DNA of 64,000 bases from Chinchilla lanigera (lineage: Eukaryota > Chordata > Mammalia > Rodentia > Chinchillidae), in the NCBI RefSeq assembly GCF_000276665.1, contig NW_004955427.1, positions 5,857,414-5,921,413 of the forward strand. Reading direction: 5' to 3'. The position numbers were made by a program, and so were the translations under genes. This document shows positions 1-10,560 of the stretch, one piece after another. The notes beneath the pieces are model-generated. The model saw only the letters and a list, made by a program, of their open reading frames with translations. It was not told the DNA's origin and ran no database searches. How positions within the stretch are numbered: the stretch's first letter is position 1; each line of letters opens with the position of its first letter.

Positions 1-830
1 TGTGGTTCGGTTCATGAACTAGATTCTTTCCATGGTTCTGGTTCCAAGCCACGTGGGAAATCAGATTCAGTGGTTAGATTTAATGATGACCTCACAGTGC
101 AACGTGATTCCATTTTCTCCCAGTTCAGTTTTTGACAAGAACATAGAGAGAACTGAGTTCATGAACTATGCCACCACGCTGTATGTGAGTTGTTTATTTT
201 TTTCTTTTTGCTTATATGAATTTTCCATATTCATTTTTTATAATAAATATGTTAATTGTTTTAATGTAAATTATGAAATCTGCATTTTTAGAGCATAGCT
301 AAAACAGGAACTGCTCAGGAGCTGGATAGGAACTGCTCACAGGGCACAGGAAGACTCAAGTTCAGTTACTGATATAAAAAAATTATCGCATTATTAAAAT
401 GTCTATTAAATATTATAGCAAGTCAGTTTAATCTGAGCAGAATAAATCAAAGGAAATGGTATAGAAAATTTCAGTTTCTTCAACAACTGCATTAAACAAA
501 ATTTCCGCTCTCTTTTTTCAAGCTGAGAACATCAGGACCACACATATTGTCTGTGAACTCATCTGTGAAATGTTTGGGTTGTGATTTCAATTTAAAATGT
601 TGCACAAAGCGTAACAATTGCATATCTGGTATTAAGCAGATTCTTACTGTCATTCTTTAGCAGACAATATCTGCTTTCCACAATGTACAACCATGATATT
701 TTTCAATATATGGGGCATATTTTTAAAGGAATGCTACCTATTTAAGTGAAAAATAGTGATCTCATTGATGAAAGAAATTTCTTAAATGACGAAATTATCT
801 GATGTTCTGATTGGATTCAGTTCCCAGCAA
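1..830. other. Unassigned AT-rich sequence
   Basis: No open reading frame with protein-like composition and no repeat family that I recognise. The longest ORF (32-298) is hydrophobic and random-looking. I see nothing else in this stretch. Confidence 0.5.
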
Positions 831-834
831 AATT

Positions 835-1905
835 CGGTCATTATTCATACAAGTGGAAAAAAAAATCCTAAAATTCCAATGAAACTACCAAAGATCATGA
901 ATAGCCAAAGGAACTTTGAACAAAAGGAAAAAAAGCTGGAGGTTCTCCTCTCTGTGACTTCAAATTATACAAAGCTAGAGCAACAATAAAACATAGTACT
1001 GACACAGAAACAGGGGCAAAAACAATGCAATAAAATAGAGAACCCCGAAACAAATCCATGTATTTATAACCAACTGATTTTTCATACTGAACGGGAACAC
1101 ATGCTGGTGTCCTTGAAAGGCCATTCACTTTAATAAACGGTCCGGGAAGACTGAACATTGTACACAAACAAAAGTTAAAGCCAGATCTCTATGTCTCACC
1201 ATTTACAAATATCAACTCAAAATGGATTAAAGACTTAAATGTAAGACCCCAAACTATGAAGCTACTAAAAGAAAACGTAGGCAAAATATACATGAGTTTA
1301 TAGTTTGGGCAAAGATATTTTTCATTCAAGATCCCAAAAACACAAGCAATAAAACTAAACAAGTGGATGTAATCAAACTAAGAAATTTCTGCATAGCAAA
1401 TGAAACTATTATCATTGTGAAGAAACAACCTACTGAATGGAAATATACACATATGAAAAAAATATATATGTACTTATACATGTATATGGATAAGGGGTTG
1501 ATATATAGAATCTATATTTAAACTGAAAACTTTAGAGCAGCAAAGCAACCTAATTTCAAAATCAGTAAAAACCCTGAGTAGACATTATGAAAAGAAGATG
1601 TAAAAATGCATAACACATAAAAAATACACAATATCACTAACCATCAGGGAATTGAAAACAAAAACCACTGTGAGTAATTACCTGGAACCATTATTAGAAC
1701 ATTAGCAACAAGATTTTAAAAAAAGGAAAAGTTCTTGAAGATAAATCTTTTACACTGTTTCTTGGAATATAGGTTGGGACAACCATTAGGTATGACAGTA
1801 GACATTCCTCAAAGAAAGTAAAACTACCTTATCATTCAGTAAAACTATGTTACCTAAAGGAAATGAAGTCAGATGTTGAAGAGAGATCTGCTGTCCTGTG
1901 TTTAT
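835..1905 (+). mobile_element. L1 fragment, 3' half of ORF2
   Basis: Plus-strand LINE-1 remnant covering the C-terminal part of ORF2. Recognisable blocks occur in L1 order: the stretch around 880-980 (a Lys-Lys-rich region followed by a 'TSNYTKLEQQ' segment), a 'ggattaaagacttaaatgtaag' type block near 1222, the 'cttctgcatagcaaatgaaac' type block near 1388, and the 'tacactgtt' block near 1751. Every frame is broken by stops and small indels, so it is an old, dead copy. Both the 5' part and the poly-A end are missing. Confidence 0.8.
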
Positions 1906-1959
1906 GTAAGATAAGGATGGACTCAAACAGTGCCTATAAATAGTAGAGTGAGTAAAGAA

Positions 1960-2260
1960 AACATGGCGTAGGTAACTGTTTTATATACACGTGTTTATGT
2001 TACATAACTATATACACATACAATGCATACATATGCAAATATACAATGAATATATCCATATATGCAATGTATATCCAATATATATGGATATAGATGGTAC
2101 ATGTAATTACACACATTCACACTTATGAATTGTATTTCTATATAATATATATATCATTTTCCCTATACATGCACATATACATATATTCATTTTATACATA
2201 TATATACACATATATCTCCATCTGTGCAATAGAATGTAATTCAGACAAACACATCTAAAA
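1960..2260. repeat. AT-rich degenerate TA/CA simple repeat
   Basis: A long run of alternating purine-pyrimidine sequence made of tatata, catata and acacat units with no strict period. It is low-complexity sequence and has no coding value. Confidence 0.75.
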
Positions 2261-2271
2261 CAAAATGAAGT

Positions 2272-2476
2272 CTTTTATTTATTTTTCCTCCGGGACTGTG
2301 GACTGAACCCAGGGCCTTCGCAATGAGCTAGATCTCCAGCCTTTTTAGTTAATTTTTATTTTGAGGTAGGGTCTTGTTAAGTTTCTAAGTTACCCAGGCT
2401 GGACTCAAACTTGTGATTCTCCTGCCTCAGCCTCCCAGACTGCTGGTATCATAGGCATGTACTGCTTCAACCAGTC
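2272..2476 (-). mobile_element. B1-dID-like composite SINE
   Basis: Read on the minus strand, a 7SL-derived B1 monomer (gaggctgaggcaggagaa core near 2425) is followed by a diverged tRNA-derived ID part (2290-2341, with the 'ctgggttcagtcc' B-box-like end). The B1 part lacks the 29-bp duplication of modern B1. This B1-then-ID order is known from squirrel-, dormouse- and beaver-type rodents. The copy is fairly diverged. Confidence 0.75.
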
Positions 2477-2941
2477 AAATCCTCTCCTTTTTGACAACAT
2501 ACATGATCTTGGAGGACATTAAGACACAGAAAAGCATGATTTGACTTACCTCCAAAATATCAAACATTTTCTTTCATGGAAACTGAATATAGAGGCGTAG
2601 TACCAGAGGCCAAGGAGAATCGCGGAGAGGAATAGCTGGTGGGTGGTTGTTCAATGGGTATAATTTTACAGTTAGGTAGGAAGAATAAATTCTGACAGTA
2701 AGCTAAGCTAGAAGAAAGACTCTTGAATGTTCTCACAACAAAGAAATAAAGGCCAGAGATGCTAGTTACTCTGATTATCACATAATATATGCATATTTTA
2801 CAACATGGCATAGTCCAAACAAATATGTACAATAATTATGTGTCAGTAGGATTCAAAAGAAGAATATATTGATTCAAGTAATTTCTTTAATCAGCAGTGG
2901 TACTCAGCATATTTAAATAGGCTCAGATCAGGAAACGTGTG

Positions 2942-2945
2942 CTAT
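2942..2945 (+). repeat. Proviral target-site duplication, left copy
   Basis: The 4-bp word ctat directly abuts the outer TG of the left LTR and is repeated at 10557-10560 just outside the right LTR. A 4-bp duplication is usual for gammaretroviral integrase. Confidence 0.75.
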
Positions 2946-3277
2946 TGCTGAGAGATTTTTGTGTAGCGAGATGGGACACTGAGGCCTTTTCCCCCAAAAG
3001 CAGTTTTATTCATCCCGGCACTGACTCTGCGGGTTCATATCCAAAGACTGGGTGCCAAGCGTGGTGCAATTGCACCCTTTGCACAATTTTCATAGCTTCA
3101 TCTCACTTATATGGATAGACACTAGCACTTTCCAATCTGGTTGGGTGTACATTAACATTCTACAGTCCAGTGGAATTGATGTATGTTACAGAGTTACATC
3201 AGAACTATGTGTATGTACAGAGAGGCTGATACTGTAAAATGTTCCTACCCCAACATATCCATAGGAATCCCACCACA
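2946..3277 (-). repeat. 3' LTR of the provirus
   Basis: About 332 bp, homologous throughout to 10222-10556. Shared blocks include the gggacactgaggcctttt segment near 2972-2990, the 'attaacattctacagtc' segment near 3151 and the outer edge ending in ccaccaca. On the minus strand it retains an AATAAA signal (3006-3011), but the TATA-box position near 3086-3093 has decayed. U3 carries two 30-bp direct units starting at 3113 and 3143. Confidence 0.88.
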
Positions 3278-3301
3278 TTCCTCTATTTGATGATAGGATG
3301 C

Positions 3302-3650
3302 TGCTATAGTTTGTGTCTGGATGTCCCCTCAAGGCCACATGCAGTCATGGGGTGGGCTTTTAGAGTTCATGATGGGTTGGGTGTGAGTGCTACACCCACC
3401 CTGGGGTGGATAGCTTGCATATGTAAGGGAGAGGAAGAGGCTGCTTGCCTCCATTCCTCCCTTTTGCTCTTTTGCTTTTGCTGTCTTCTTCCACCATGAA
3501 CTGTTTCCCTCTACTATGTTCCACTCTGCCTTGGAACCAGCCAAGTATGGACTGAAACTTCCACAAACTGTGAGCTAAATAAACTTTTCCTTCCTCAATT
3601 CTGGGTGTTGGGTATTTTGTCTCAGTAACCAGAGAAAAGTAACCAAGACA
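3302..3650 (+). mobile_element. Solo LTR of MaLR (ERVL) type
   Basis: A 349-bp element that begins with TG and ends with aaccaagaca. It contains the conserved MaLR tail: 'gaactgaaacttccacaaactg'-type block, a ctaaataaac polyadenylation signal, and 'ttttgtctcagtaaccagagaaaagt'-type block. It is homologous along its length to 41015-41390 and, in its 3' part, to 11876-12153. It sits inside the provirus, between the env remnant and the 3' LTR, so it inserted after the provirus. I see no clear target duplication. Confidence 0.85.
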
Positions 3651-3715
3651 GACCCCATCCTATTTGGGTCAAGGAGAATCACCCTGGTTCAGGTATTTGT
3701 ATTTCCATAACATCA

Positions 3716-4250
3716 TCATGAGTGTGGCCTTTTCTCTTTTGATATGATCTCACTGAGGCTGGAGACAGAATGTATTACCAAGGGCACCAGACAAGGAAGG
3801 ATCAAACACGTTCCCAAAATCAGAAGTGTGAAACCTATGAGGGTTTTGAATCCCCTGAGAGATGAAAACCATCTCCCAAACAGTTCCTTGAGGTCCCAAA
3901 CTTTCCAGATCTGGGTTGCAGCATGAGAAATTTTCCACAATCTGCGGTCTCCTCCACGACCATTTCCTCATCAACTATTTGTAAGCAGCAGTTGCTTAGG
4001 TTAAAGTTCCCGTAAACCCTTCCCTTGGAAGCAAGCAGATAGCCAAGCAATTTTGATAGATAAAGGTGCTCAGTTTTGCCTGCTGTTTGGCTAGCAAGTT
4101 AAGAGCGCTGACAGTTCCATTACTTACAATTTCCACACCTGCTTGCACTCTAATTATGCACTTTTCCTTATACATGGGGGTGTGGTAGTCCCAGGACCAT
4201 CCTCTGCCCAGGTGGCAGAACCATGATACTGAATTATGCATTCAGGGTGC
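3716..4250 (-). pseudogene. Retroviral env transmembrane subunit remnant
   Basis: Minus-strand remains of an env TM subunit split over three frames. From 4050 downward one frame contains an immunosuppressive-type region ending in GNFNLSNCC, the CX6CC region that in related viruses pairs with SU. Here the first cysteine of the motif is tyrosine. A second frame (3716-3940) gives a hydrophobic anchor rich in Leu, Ile and Phe (FKTLIGFTLLILGTCLILP), followed by a short basic tail ending in a stop. Upstream, 3996-4241 is a third frame with a heptad-like helix. The domain order and position next to the 3' LTR fit Env. Frameshifts and the lost cysteine make it non-functional. Confidence 0.78.
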
Positions 4251-4599
4251 CATTTATCATCTTCCCAATTACCAACTTGCAGGATATGTCAATTTCTATG
4301 GGTCTCCCTGTCCCCACACAATTGGACCCCCAGATGCTTGCCCAGTCAAATGGGAATAAAAAGAAAGATTGGCAGATCATCCCTAATACACAAGACCCTG
4401 ACCCATTTGGGGGAAGTTCAGTATATGCGGTTCTTCCCTATGTACAATACAGTGCATCAGAATCTGCCATTCGGTGTCTGCCTCGACATCGTTCCTGGGC
4501 CCCCTTAGATGGGAAAAGTTGGACAAGGCATGAGGATTTGGTTCCAAGTAATCAGCAAACCCTTATGACTGGTGCTGATGAGTTGAGAATGCATTCCCA

Positions 4600-5990
4600 G
4601 TCTCAAGATGCTCACTCTACTATGCTGAGGTGAATCCAGGGGTCTAATTCATACATCTTTCCTGCACTGGGGGAGGATAGGATAAAAGTGAACGGGGTTT
4701 CAGCAGTTGGACATTGCATTCTTTTACCCACACAGGATCCCCTAGCTTGAAAGAGTGAGCGTCTGTGGTCAAGGTCATGGGTCATCGTTCCTTCACCCAA
4801 GGGTATAGGGCGGCTCAGGCTGAGCTTCACACGTGCATCTGTTTTCTCAGCGTGAGTTTCCCAAGCTCCTTGAAATCTCCTCTTATGCCCTTAATAAGAG
4901 GAGGGAGCTGTGCACAGAGAATTTCAAAAGGAAAAAGCGGGAAGGGTCAGGCAGGGATGCTAAGGGGGCTTGGGTGCACGGGGAACTGACCATCAGGAAC
5001 TGACCTTGTTGGTACCAGGTGTTCCTGGAGTCCAAGTCACAGACATTCCTTACAACTGTAACAGCAGCCGCCTTGGTGTGTGAGGTAAAGGGCAGCTTAG
5101 TATAAAATACAGTTTAAGATGGAGGAGATCCCGTCTATATCCTTTGATAGAAAATACAGGATCACAGTTTGTCACAATTGTTTCCGCTCATATCTTTGTA
5201 CCCTGTTTCTTTAAACTCTGTGAGCAGAAGTTCATTCCCTCTTCCGTGTTCTTTCATCTGGAGCGTGTTATCCAGATATGGTGGGGCAGGTTTGGTAAAG
5301 GCAGTCTCTAGGCAAGAATAACTAAGACTTAAAGCATATATGACCAAAGCATGAGCACTAGAATGGAAAGGACAGTTGCAACTGGTTGGCTCTTAGACCT
5401 GTCCCCCGGTGTGGCTGGAAGGTGCCGTTAGGGGTTAGTGACTGGACCCTCCTCTTTAGTCTATGCTACTATAACTTTTATATCTTTGGTTATATGTTTC
5501 TGTTGTGTATTTAAACCAAGTCAAAGTGAGACCAGTATTCATCAAAATTAACCATTTTTTTCCCCAAGTATCAAGATCAGTTAAGGTTTCCCTGGGGTTA
5601 TTTGTGGGGCCATACGTAGAGCCTCTCAGCTCTTCTGTTAGCAACCAGGATGGGTCACAGTCTTGTTTCACCACGTAGCTTCCTGTGGAAGCACAGAAGA
5701 CGTTTCTCTCTTTAGTGACTCTGCGTTTTAGCACACTGTCCCTCAGCTAATTCCTGTTCTTTGGGGCCTAACAATCTCCTTGCTCACGAGGATGGTTGAC
5801 GTACCAAAGTTGTCAGATCTCGTAGGATAGGTCTCCTCCTATTCTGTGGGTCCTTGTTGACCTTCGAGGACAGGGCCAAGATATTATCTGTCCTCTTAGT
5901 TTAGTTGACTTTTTTAGGTTTGGTCCCTCAATCTCAGTTGCTGAACCCCTGGGAGATCAGTTAAACCAGCATCGTAGTGAGAACACAAGG
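4600..5990 (-). pseudogene. Probable env surface-subunit and flanking remnant
   Basis: Minus-strand sequence upstream of the TM remnant. The 92-residue frame at 5456-5734 has a Cys-Ala-Ser motif, a Cys-Asp-Pro-Ser-Trp motif, and a downstream Trp-Gly ... Gly-Leu-Thr pattern that resembles the spacing of conserved residues in gammaretroviral SU. Other short frames (5162-5347, 4612-4830) have no firm match. The 4612-4690 part also looks like an integrase C-terminus, which would conflict with its place downstream of SU. I keep the assignment tentative. Confidence 0.4.
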
Positions 5991-8340
5991 TTTAATCTTA
6001 TAATCTTATCCAGGAATCAAACACTTTGAAATATACAGTATGACCAGAGAACTATTATTTCTTTCCAATCATGGTTGTCCTAGAAGTGAAATCCCTGCCA
6101 AATATTAATAGACAACAGTTACAAAGTTTTAGAGAGACAACTTGAGATGGAAAATAGCATAACACATTATCACAACAATCATGATGATATCATTATACTA
6201 GAACCATTAGGGTTTTACTATTACTCTGAAATGCATTTATATTTTTACTTTAATAAAAAATAACTTTTTAGTCAGGTATCTTTATCTAATTACAGGATAT
6301 CAAGTGACATATGGAAACTTTTACCAAATTTATTATCTTTGAACCACTTTTGGTTAACAGAGTAATTTTAAGTGAAATGTACTAGCTTACTTTGTAGATA
6401 TGCTTTACAGGTTATTAAGGTTATTAATACCTAATATCCAATCATTATAATGACATTGTCACAACTATATAAGGTGTAGGCACATTAAGCTACCATAATG
6501 AGATTACATAACAATCACATAAACATAAGCCTGAAAAATCTCTCATCATAAGCAACTGTAGCTTTGGGGGTCACCGGCATGATGTTTTTCTCTGGTTCTG
6601 CACCTTAAAAAGACCTATACACTTGGGAAAAGCATGAAGTTATTTAATGTACCATGAGGTTAGCAATAATTAATATGACAGCTGCTTAGAAACCTGTACA
6701 TATATTTAGTTTTTACTCTTAAAGCAAAACGTAGTTTTTTTAAACAGGTTTTCATAGAATTCTTGTCAATTCTGTATGGACAAGAATTAAAGCACATCTT
6801 CAGAACTCACAAATTTTGGAAACAGTGTTAATGACTACATCAATAATAGACCTTAACTAATACACATGTATTTCATTTATACAATAACAAAATGTTTATT
6901 TAATTAATGCCAATAAATGTGAATTTATACAAGAGCATCTGAATCAGAAAACCTTTTTGTTTTAGAAACAGAAAGCTTAACCATTTACTTATAACCAGTT
7001 TAAGCATATCATAGTAATTTACTGAATAGCTGTTGCAGTGTGGCACATGAGACCCTGGAAAAATTGGACAAGCCACCCATCAGTGGAGAAGTCAGACAAA
7101 TTTTGGTCTAGGTAGCTGCTCTTTCAACCACAAAGGAATTTTCAACCAGAAAGGAATTTTGTCCAATGGTTCCCCAAGTTCAAAGGGGTTTCCACTTAGT
7201 TACCTTAACAATTGCTTTAGGCAATTCATCATAACTGTTAATATTTTTAACTATTTTATATATTATCTTTGACAAAGAAAAAATTCTAATTATTGCACAC
7301 ACACCATGATGGTCATCGAATTTATGAAATTAATTTTGGATACTATCTTGATAATCTAGATTACCTATCAGTCTGGATGGAAACTTGTCATCAATCTTCA
7401 CAATATTTTATTTTTCTCAATACACTTAAATTAGTCTCCTGTGAAGTTATGTGAACCTTAAGCATTTGCCTCTGTCATGATCGTCTCCTTGTCTACAAGA
7501 TGACCTAAGCAGAACATATAATGTGGTTCACCTATAGGAGCACACACAGTTTAAATCACATACGACCTTTCTGTTCTCAGACTGTAAGGGTTGTATTTGT
7601 AAGTCCATGTGACTTTGAAGCTTCACCCTGTAACCTTTTAAGTGGACTTAGCTATTTCTACACCCTAGGTAACCAGTGTTTATGTGGGAAATGAACAAAG
7701 CCAGAGAAAAATAAAAGTAAAAATAAAATTGCTTTAGAAACATTGAGCTAATGAACAAAAAAAGACACAAACACACAAAAAATTAATTTGAGATTCACGT
7801 GCACTCTTAGAAATATGGTCAAGTTGAGCTATAGCTATAATAATCTATTGTAGGTTCATGATAAATTGATTGGTCAGAACTTTTGGGGGTGATCAATTAG
7901 CTTAGGCATTTCTTGCAATAAACTAGCACAAGTAAGGAGGCTGGAGAGAAAAACTCCTTACTATAAAGACATAACCCAAAAAGGTCAGGGAAGTGGGTTG
8001 AGGTTTTGTCATTTTGTTTTCTAATTTACCTTGAGAGAAAACAAAAAAATCAACCTTTAATTTAGCTATGGATTGCACAGAAAAATAGGCCATATGCCTC
8101 CCTGCCCCTCCCACATGTGAGGGAAACATGACGCTCTTCTGTGTCCAGCTCTGTACCTTTTTGGCAACCAACAGAAAAAAGCTAAAAGGATTAGAGTTGT
8201 CCCCTTTTTTATTCAGCCCTGCTTTTAATTTAAAATTGGTTTTCTATCAGTTTGGTTACACTTTCCTTCTTTCTCCATGTTCTCAGATCATTACATTTTT
8301 AAATTTCACTGGTTGTCAACAGACTTTCAAATAACCTTGA
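5990..8340. other. AT-rich segment in the place of pol
   Basis: About 2.35 kb inside the provirus, between gag and env remnants, clearly richer in A and T than either. On the minus strand I find no reverse transcriptase YxDD motif, no aspartic protease motif, no RNase H and no integrase DDE pattern. It is also not recognisable L1 or SINE. It may be extremely decayed pol or non-retroviral sequence that replaced pol. Confidence 0.5.
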
Positions 8341-9489
8341 ATTAGTACTCTTACTCTACCACCCACAGAATGTAGAGAAAAGAGCACGTTAACCCTCTAA
8401 TGGTAGTTTACGAATTTACATCCATAAGAAATGCCTTAGGCTTATAAAAATACCAGTTTAAACTGGAAGCCAAAAGTACACTTATCAAGTGGTCAAGATT
8501 TGCAGTAATGGGCTCTCACTGTGGTTCGGGGATGGCTGTCACACTACAGTGTGAACATTTGTGAGTGACTCTTTTCATTGTGGTGCAGGGAGCTGTGCTT
8601 TCTAGTTTTTCCTTGAGCTGGTCTTTCTCCTCTCATACGGCCTTGGCCAGGACCCCAGGAGTTGGGCCTTCCTCAGCCACTGCAGCTCCAGTCAAGGTGG
8701 AGTGATCTGTCAGGGTTCTCAGAGTTAAAGGCTGGGGGTAGGGATTCCAGAGGATCTCATGTGGAGGGAGGAACTGGAAGTGACTCCTCTCTCTTCTTGT
8801 TAAGTCTCCCGGTTTTTAGGGAAAAGAGAACAACTGGTCCCTGTAGCCAACACAGGTCATAATCTATCTCCTTCTGAGACCCCGAGCTTTTGTCATTAAC
8901 ACATTCAATCAACAATTGACATATCTAGTCCTCATCTGACTCAAAATTTGGCGGGAAGACAGATGGGGCAAGGATGGGGGTTTGTGGCCAGATGACACAA
9001 TGGTACTTCATCATCCTAGCTGTCTCTTTGTTTTTAATCTGTGAGTTGTGGGCCAAAGGTCTTAGCATCGATTTGAGGGTAGTATGGAGGTATTTCGTTC
9101 CCTGAGCCCCTTGATTCCATAAGCTATTCTATCTGGGAAGCACGTTTATTTCCAATTGTTTGTCCCAAAGCCTGGAGCTCAATATTCAGTTCACCAAGAT
9201 GTCTTCCCTTTGGTGAATGCCCCAAGCTCAGTCTCTGGCACACACTGAGATATCCTGCCAATAGTCAATGTAAGGAAATCAGTGAGGATGGCTGGGATCC
9301 TCTGACACAACCCTGAACACTGGGCTAATTGTCTCCTTATCAAGAAAGCCCTCGGAGAGGCATTCTACCCCAAACGATGACCAGTCAATTTCACAGAAGG
9401 TCTCGAGATTTCTGGGATTCAGTTTCACACCATAGTCACCTGAATATCCTCTTTTAAATTATTTAACATACGCTCTGCCTTCCACCCAT
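8341..9489 (-). pseudogene. Retroviral gag remnant with matrix domain
   Basis: A Met-Gly start codon lies at 9487-9489 on the minus strand, the usual start of a myristoylated Gag. After an early stop and a frame change, the frame ending in a stop at 9279-9281 reads as a matrix domain. It has a Thr-Phe-Cys ... Asp-Trp-Ser-Ser-Phe-Gly-Val pattern, an Asp-Lys-Glu-Thr-Ile helix and a Val-Phe-Arg-Val-Val segment leading to a Pro-rich/His-Pro stretch, in the order seen in gammaretroviral matrix. Farther down (8880-8600) is a proline-rich part compatible with the spacer after matrix. Capsid and nucleocapsid are not recognisable, and no zinc knuckle was seen. Confidence 0.68.
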
Positions 9490-10199
9490 CTCTTCCCCTT
9501 CACAGACAGTTTTCACACACAACAGAGGGAGGAGGGAAGATGAAGGGTTTTAATTGGATGGATCGCATACTCTCTTAGTCTGTCTCAAGCTGCTCTCCTT
9601 GAGGCAATAGTTCAGTCCTCCCTTATCATTGGTGGAGCTCCTAAGGGTCTATTATCCCCTTAACCAGGTGAGGATTACCATGGAACTGCAGGACTGGGAC
9701 TCAACACTCGCTTTGGCGCTGTGGTGAGGTCAGAACCCTTCCCACCATCCATCTTCTTCACAGGCAAATACACCAGGACTCCGATCCACCACCCAGTGCC
9801 CAGCACCTCGGGTTGCACTTTTTTTCCTTGTGGAACTCCTGGAGCAACTCTAATATTCCAGTCTGCTGCCTGGTTCCTAAGGGCTGTACTTTCGGTCTCA
9901 TTTTCAGTGAAACTTACTCTGGCATTTCTCAGAGGTGATCAGTCTTCCTTTCTGCCTCTCGAAAGAAGGGATTGTGAAATTGAGCCTGGGTCTTGCAAAA
10001 TATGGCAGGCAGTGCTCCCTGAACTGGTTCCTGGACCTCTGGGTTCCCTTGTGCACCTGGAGCTCTCACCCAGGCCCTGCAGGAGGGACCAACCTCTGCT
10101 ATGATCAAACAGCCTGCTGGTACCAGGTGAGGTGGCAGCTCCTTGCACTCCAAGGTTCAAACTCCAGTAAAGAAGGAGGTGATAATACACCATCTCTAA
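9490..10199 (-). other. Proviral leader between primer site and gag
   Basis: About 700 bp of higher G+C than the rest of the provirus interior, which is typical of a gammaretroviral 5' leader with its packaging signal. The overlapping short frames here (for example 9939-10310 minus) do not look like protein. Length and position agree with a leader. Confidence 0.55.
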
Positions 10200-10217
10200 A
10201 TCCTGCATGAGCCCCCA
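10200..10217 (-). promoter_or_regulatory. Primer binding site, tRNA-Pro type
   Basis: Minus strand TGGGGGCTCATGCAGGAT, four bases inside the CA end of the 5' LTR. By eye it matches the 18-nt complement of the 3' end of proline tRNA at 15 of 18 positions, including the first nine. Proline primers are common in gammaretroviruses. Confidence 0.82.
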
Positions 10218-10221
10218 GGAA

Positions 10222-10556
10222 TGTTTTGAGATTTTTGTATGGAGAGATGGGACACTGAGGCCTTTTTCCCAGCATCTTTGTTCATGCCAGCACTGACTCA
10301 GTGGATTCATATCTAAAGGCTTAGTGCTGAATATGGCATAGTTACAACTTTTTATACAGTTTTTGTGTCTTTGTCTCCCTTATATGGGCATACATTAATA
10401 TTTTACAGTCTGTTTGGGTATACACTAACATTCTACAGTCTGATTGGGTATGATGTATGTTACAGAGTTACATTAGAACACCATATCATACACAGAGGCT
10501 GATACCACTACATTATAAAAAGATCCCAGCCACCATGTCCAGAGGGCCCTACCACA
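10222..10556 (-). repeat. 5' LTR of the provirus
   Basis: About 335 bp, homologous to 2946-3277. On the minus strand it starts tgtggtagggccc and ends ctcaaaaca. It keeps a TATA box (TATAAAA, 10350-10356), which the 3' LTR has lost, but has lost the AATAAA that the 3' LTR keeps. U3 contains two 30-bp direct units starting at 10386 and 10416, with the next partial unit at 10446. Confidence 0.88.
10350..10356 (-). promoter_or_regulatory. LTR TATA box
   Basis: TATAAAA on the minus strand in the 5' LTR, in U3 downstream of the 30-bp repeats and about 130 bp before the LTR end, as expected for a retroviral core promoter. Whether it is active cannot be told. Confidence 0.6.
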
Positions 10557-10560
10557 CTAT
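10557..10560 (+). repeat. Proviral target-site duplication, right copy
   Basis: ctat immediately after the outer CA of the right LTR, matching 2942-2945. Confidence 0.75.

Larger units (their letters stand above)
2946..10556 (-). mobile_element. Endogenous gammaretrovirus-like provirus, defective
   Basis: A provirus of about 7.6 kb lies on the minus strand: 5' LTR 10222-10556, primer binding site 10200-10217, leader, gag remnant, env remnant and 3' LTR 2946-3277. The element starts with TG and ends with CA, and ctat is duplicated on both sides. The tRNA-Pro-type primer site, the CX6CC-like env and the 4-bp duplication all fit a class I (gamma-like) ERV. All coding regions carry stops and frameshifts. 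The two LTRs differ by many substitutions and some indels, so the insertion is old. A MaLR LTR (3302-3650) inserted later. No pol was identified. Confidence 0.88.

Noticed and set aside
4612..4690. Integrase C-terminal domain (Ser-Ser-Pro-Ser-Ala ... Pro-Trp-Ile-His pattern)
   Set aside because: The pattern is attractive, but in minus-strand order it lies downstream of the SU-like frame at 5456-5734. pol must precede env, so one of the two is wrong and neither is certain.
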